This document shows, in pieces, positions 60,738-64,000 of a stretch of 64,000 nt of DNA; within the stretch, counting starts at the first letter, position 1; each line of letters begins with the position of its first letter. The DNA is from Thalassotalea insulae (lineage in GTDB: Bacteria; Pseudomonadota; Gammaproteobacteria; Enterobacterales; Alteromonadaceae): NCBI RefSeq assembly GCF_030161395.1, contig NZ_BSST01000001.1, positions 3,472,001-3,536,000 of the forward strand, in the 5' to 3' direction. Position numbers and translations under genes: made by a program. Under the pieces are notes generated by a model, which worked only from the letters and a program-made list of their open reading frames with translations, was not told where the DNA came from and did not search any database.

Positions 60738-62528
60738 ATGTCGAGCGAATTAGCCTCTACAAAATCTTCAGAGATACCGGAACATCATTCTCAAACAGAA
60801 GCAACGACCTGGCAAAACTTTACCCGTTTAATGGGTTATGCCAAGGTCTATAAAAAAGCGGGTATTTTTGCCATTATCTGCATGCTGGGCTATGCAACTA
60901 TTGATGTTTACTTTTTATCTAAGTTACCGGCACTAATTGATGAAGGGTTATCTGGAAAAAATCCTGACTTTATGAAGTGGGCGCCGTTATTTGTTGTTGT
61001 CTGTTTTATTATCCGCGGTATTTTTCATTTTTTAAGTAATTATTGCTTGGCTTGGGTTGGTAATAATGTTGTTGCTGATTTGCGTCAGAGTATTTTTGAA
61101 CATGTGATGGCGATGCCAGTGGCTTATCATGATAAAACCTCCACCGGTACGTTGATTTCCAAGCTAACCTTTGATACTGAACAAGTGTTGCAGGCAACCA
61201 GTAAGTCACTGTTAACTATGGTGCAACAGGGTGGGTTTGTTATCGGGTTGTTGGTGCTGATGTTTTGGCAAAGCTGGCAACTTTCGGCGATTTTTTTAGT
61301 GATCACGCCGGTAATTGCGGTAATTGTCACTGTCGTCTCGCGCCGTTTTCGCAAAGTCAGTAAGAATATCCAAAATGCCATGGGAGAGGTTACTAAAGCC
61401 GCTGAACAGACCTTTAATGGTCATAAAGTGGTGCTGACTTTTGATGGTCAGGACAGGGAAAATCAGCGCTTTGAAATAATCAACAAACATAATCGTCAGC
61501 AGCGAATGAAAATGGTGGCGACTAAATCTGCCAGTGTGCCGCTTATTCAAATAATCGCCTCTTTTGCTTTAGCTTTTGTTTTATATATTGCAACGCTTGA
61601 TAACGTAGTGGATAACCTGACTGCTGGTGTATTTATGGGCGTAGTAACTTATATGACCATGTTGCTTAGGCCGTTAAAGTTACTGACGAATGTTAACAGT
61701 GAATTTCAAAAAGGTATGGCGGCATCGATCAGTATTTTTGCGTTATTGGATGAGCCGGCGGAGCGGGATAGCGGTAATATTGCGATTACTAAAGCGAATG
61801 GTGAAATAACCTTTGAAGATGTCAGCTTTGTCTATCCAGGAGATGAAAAACCATCGTTAAGCCATCTAAATTTTACCGCAAGCGTTGGAGAGACTATTGC
61901 TTTGGTCGGGCGTTCAGGTAGTGGTAAATCAACGGCCAGTTCATTATTACTGCGGTTTTACGATGCAACATCCGGGCAAGTATTAGTGGATGGACAAGAT
62001 ATAACAGAATATAAGTTAAAAGATCTTCGTAAGCAGTTTGCCTATGTGTCGCAACATGTGGTGCTGTTTAATGACAGTTTGGCGAATAATATTGCTTACG
62101 GTAAACCAAACGCTTCTAGGCGTGAGATCATCGATGCGGCAACCAAAGCTCATGTCATGGAGTTTGCCGAGCAGCTACCGCAGGGTTTAGATACTAATAT
62201 AGGTGATAACGGAGCCTTACTTTCTGGAGGTCAGCGTCAGCGGGTGGCGATTGCCAGAGCCTTGTTATGTGATGCACCATTTTTAATTTTGGATGAAGCC
62301 ACCAGTGCGTTAGATACCGAATCAGAACGTCACATTCAAGAAGCGCTTAACGAACTGCAAAAAAATCGTACCTCCATTGTCATCGCCCATCGATTATCCA
62401 CTATTGAAAATGCCGATAAAATCATCGTTATGGAGCAAGGGCATATTATTGAACAAGGGGCGCATCAGCAATTATTGGCTCAAGATGGTGCCTATGCCCA
62501 ATTACATCGTTTTCAGTTTGGCAGTTAA
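60738..62528 (+). CDS. msbA: Lipid A ABC flippase MsbA
   Basis: A 596-residue half-transporter with six TM spans (about 30-320) and a C-terminal nucleotide-binding domain. Walker A GRSGSGKST, signature LSGGQRQRVAIARALL, Walker B FLILDEATSALDTESE and the switch His in IVIAHRLSTIENAD are all intact, and VSQHVVLFNDSLANNIAYG is the Q-loop region. It flips core-lipid A to the outer face of the inner membrane. It lies 8 bp before lpxK, forming the conserved msbA-lpxK pair. Confidence 0.95.
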   Translation: MSSELASTKSSEIPEHHSQTEATTWQNFTRLMGYAKVYKKAGIFAIICMLGYATIDVYFLSKLPALIDEGLSGKNPDFMKWAPLFVVVCFIIRGIFHFLSNYCLAWVGNNVVADLRQSIFEHVMAMPVAYHDKTSTGTLISKLTFDTEQVLQATSKSLLTMVQQGGFVIGLLVLMFWQSWQLSAIFLVITPVIAVIVTVVSRRFRKVSKNIQNAMGEVTKAAEQTFNGHKVVLTFDGQDRENQRFEIINKHNRQQRMKMVATKSASVPLIQIIASFALAFVLYIATLDNVVDNLTAGVFMGVVTYMTMLLRPLKLLTNVNSEFQKGMAASISIFALLDEPAERDSGNIAITKANGEITFEDVSFVYPGDEKPSLSHLNFTASVGETIALVGRSGSGKSTASSLLLRFYDATSGQVLVDGQDITEYKLKDLRKQFAYVSQHVVLFNDSLANNIAYGKPNASRREIIDAATKAHVMEFAEQLPQGLDTNIGDNGALLSGGQRQRVAIARALLCDAPFLILDEATSALDTESERHIQEALNELQKNRTSIVIAHRLSTIENADKIIVMEQGHIIEQGAHQQLLAQDGAYAQLHRFQFGS

Positions 62529-62536
62529 GTATTGTT

Positions 62537-63556
62537 ATGCGATTGATTGAGCGCGTGTGGTTTTATCGGCATCCAGCGAAATATTTGCTGGTGCCATTAT
62601 TATTGCCGTTATCCTTGTTGTTCTGGTTGTTATCTTCGTTACGAAAAGCATTATTTTTATTAGGGATAAAAGCCTCGGTTAAGCTGAGTTGTCCGGTAGT
62701 CATTGTCGGTAATATTGGTGTTGGCGGCAATGGTAAAACACCACTGGTGTTGTTTCTGGTAGAACAGCTAACCAAGCAGGGGATTAAAGTCGGTGTCATC
62801 AGCCGCGGTTATGGTGGCCAGGCACCTTATTATCCTTATTTACTTGACTCAAAAACGAGTGCTGAACAAGCAGGTGATGAACCGGTACTTATTTATCAGC
62901 GCACTAAAGTACCTGTGGTAGTGGCCAGTGATCGGGTTGCGGCAGCAAAGCAATTAATTGAACTGGGCTGTCAGCTGATCATGAGTGATGACGGCATGCA
63001 ACATTATCGTTTACAGCGTGATTATGAATTGTTGGTGGTTGACGGCAAACGCCAGTTTGGTAATGGTTTGTTATTACCGGCTGGGCCGCTAAGAGAAAGC
63101 TGTAACAGACTTAATAGCGTTAACCGCATTATCATTAATGGCGAGCAGCCATTGTCTTATCCGAACAAAACTGCTCAACATCATATGTTATTAACAGCGG
63201 AACGCCTGATTAATGTGAAAACTGGTGAGCAGTTAGTATTAGCCGATTTTATTCAGCAATTTCCTCAGGTAAATGCAATGGCGGGTATTGGCGATCCGGC
63301 GCGCTTTTTTAATTATTTAGTCGAACTGGGCTTTATCCTTGATAAATCGCAAGGATTTATTGATCATCAAGCTTATAATAAATCCATGTTAACAGCGCTG
63401 GCTCAGCAGAATGAAATATTGTTGATGACAGAAAAAGATGCAGTGAAATGTACTGAATTTGCTCAGAAGAATTGGTGGTACTTACCGGTAGATGCCAGTT
63501 TTAGTGCGAGTGATAAACGCACGATCTTAACGGATATTGTGCGTTTAATAGCATAA
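62537..63556 (+). CDS. lpxK: Tetraacyldisaccharide 4'-kinase LpxK
   Basis: A 339-residue kinase with an N-terminal membrane-associated segment (about 15-42) and the P-loop GNIGVGGNGKTPLV. GVISRGYGGQAPYYP, AGDEPVLIYQRTKVPVVVASDRVAAAKQLIE, MSDDGMQHYRLQRDYELLVVDGKRQFGNG and LLPAGPLRE are the full LpxK motif series, including the catalytic Asp-Asp-Gly-Met-Gln-His. It phosphorylates the 4' position of the lipid A precursor. It lies between msbA (8 bp) and ycaR (17 bp). Confidence 0.96.
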   Translation: MRLIERVWFYRHPAKYLLVPLLLPLSLLFWLLSSLRKALFLLGIKASVKLSCPVVIVGNIGVGGNGKTPLVLFLVEQLTKQGIKVGVISRGYGGQAPYYPYLLDSKTSAEQAGDEPVLIYQRTKVPVVVASDRVAAAKQLIELGCQLIMSDDGMQHYRLQRDYELLVVDGKRQFGNGLLLPAGPLRESCNRLNSVNRIIINGEQPLSYPNKTAQHHMLLTAERLINVKTGEQLVLADFIQQFPQVNAMAGIGDPARFFNYLVELGFILDKSQGFIDHQAYNKSMLTALAQQNEILLMTEKDAVKCTEFAQKNWWYLPVDASFSASDKRTILTDIVRLIA

Positions 63557-63573
63557 ATAAAAGAGAGAAAATA

Positions 63574-63759
63574 ATGGCTTTTGATATTAAATTGATGGAA
63601 ATACTGGCTTGTCCGGTATGTAAAGGTAAATTGCACTATAACAAAGAGCGTAGTGAATTAGTTTGTAATTTTGACCGATTAGCGTACGCAATTCATGATG
63701 ATATTCCGGTGCTATTAGAAAGTGAAGCACGTCATATTAGCGAAGATGAACGCGGTTAA
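63574..63759 (+). CDS. ycaR: Trm112-family small protein YcaR
   Basis: A 61-residue protein of the Trm112/UPF0434 family: LMEILACPVCKGKLHYNKERSELVCNFDRLAYAIHDDIPVLLESEARHI. The CPVCKG pair and the later Cys in LVCN can form a zinc-binding site. DRLAYAIHDDIPVLL is the conserved end. Trm112 proteins stabilise methyltransferases; the partner in bacteria is not settled. Position between lpxK and kdsB is conserved in gammaproteobacteria, and it ends 14 bp before kdsB. Confidence 0.93.
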   Translation: MAFDIKLMEILACPVCKGKLHYNKERSELVCNFDRLAYAIHDDIPVLLESEARHISEDERG

Positions 63760-63773
63760 GTAGGATAGATATT

Positions 63774-64000
63774 ATGTCTTTTGTCGTAGTGATCCCAGCT
63801 CGTTTTCAGTCATCTCGTTTACCGGGCAAGGTACTAGCAGATATTGACGGTAAGCCAATGATCCAATGGGTGGTGGAAAAAGCGCAGCAAAGTGGTGCGG
63901 AAAAAGTGATAGTTGCTACAGATGATGAGCAGGTCGCTCAGGTAGTGAGTGACTTTGGTGGTGAAGTGTGTAAAACCCGCGCGGATCATCACTCTGGCAC
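63774..64000 (+). CDS. kdsB: CMP-KDO synthetase KdsB (3' end outside window)
   Basis: The first 75 residues read MSFVVVIPARFQSSRLPGKVLADIDGKPMIQWVVEKAQQSG, the nucleotide-binding start of 3-deoxy-manno-octulosonate cytidylyltransferase, followed by VIVATDDEQVAQVV and the start of the T-R-x-D-H motif (KTRADHHSGT). It activates KDO as CMP-KDO for lipopolysaccharide core synthesis. The gene runs off the right end of the window. It starts with ATG behind GTAGGATAG. Confidence 0.95.
   Translation, partial: MSFVVVIPARFQSSRLPGKVLADIDGKPMIQWVVEKAQQSGAEKVIVATDDEQVAQVVSDFGGEVCKTRADHHSG

Noticed and set aside
1..64000. tRNA, rRNA, prophage, integrase or insertion sequence genes
   Set aside because: None could be recognised; no transposase, integrase or phage structural motifs occur in the translated frames.

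Overview
The window looks like a chromosomal segment of a marine gammaproteobacterium of the Alteromonadales, most likely near Colwellia or Thalassotalea. This is inferred from the AT-rich coding style, the lpt/lol/lpx gene orders typical of gammaproteobacteria, the abundance of TonB-receptor, secreted-hydrolase and c-di-GMP genes, and short palindromic intergenic repeats. No tRNA, rRNA, prophage, insertion sequence or CRISPR array was seen. Both ends cut through genes: a cobyrinate diamide synthase on the left and kdsB on the right.

Layout. 1-10.6 kb: the end of a cobalamin gene, then signalling genes: a hybrid histidine kinase with an HPt domain, an orphan periplasmic binding protein overlapping a GGDEF-EAL protein, and a GAF/HD-GYP protein. 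10.7-18.3 kb: an M20 glutamate-carboxypeptidase-like gene divergent from a three-gene set (RimK-type ATP-grasp; ATP-grasp fused to helix-hairpin-helix; large M14 carboxypeptidase), followed by outer-membrane phospholipase A. 18.4-24.2 kb: tandem intergenic repeats, an MlaC-like gene behind a TetR-type palindrome, the TetR gene, an M48 protease/DUF898 pair, a ZntB/CorA transporter and two small genes. 24.3-29.4 kb: an HdfR-like LysR regulator divergent from rimK, an AstE/AspA-fold gene, a RimB-like protease, an MscS channel and a class II amidotransferase.

29.4-40.6 kb: a self-contained sugar-utilisation locus. It holds a secreted lysozyme-like protein with a chitin-binding domain, a TonB receptor, a NagZ-type GH3 hexosaminidase, a ribose-type ABC importer and a ROK regulator. 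Matching palindromes precede the importer operon, the receptor and the secreted protein, so I infer one regulon for N-acetylglucosamine-containing polymer. 40.7-48 kb: MscS plus a second MlaC-like gene, a POT peptide transporter, an APC amino-acid permease and an M13 lipoprotein peptidase. 48.2-54.4 kb: lolCDE and a secreted M9 collagenase. 54.7-64 kb: ybgA-phrB, GNAT and DUF2062 genes, then the conserved comEC-msbA-lpxK-ycaR-kdsB envelope cluster.

The strongest candidate for an undescribed system is the ATP-grasp/ATP-grasp-HhH/M14 set with the divergent M20 gene at 10.7-17.1 kb. It resembles a writer-eraser module that adds and removes amino acids on a protein or peptide. A second, better known RimK module lies 8 kb away. 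All functional statements come from reading motifs in the translated sequence; no database search was run.
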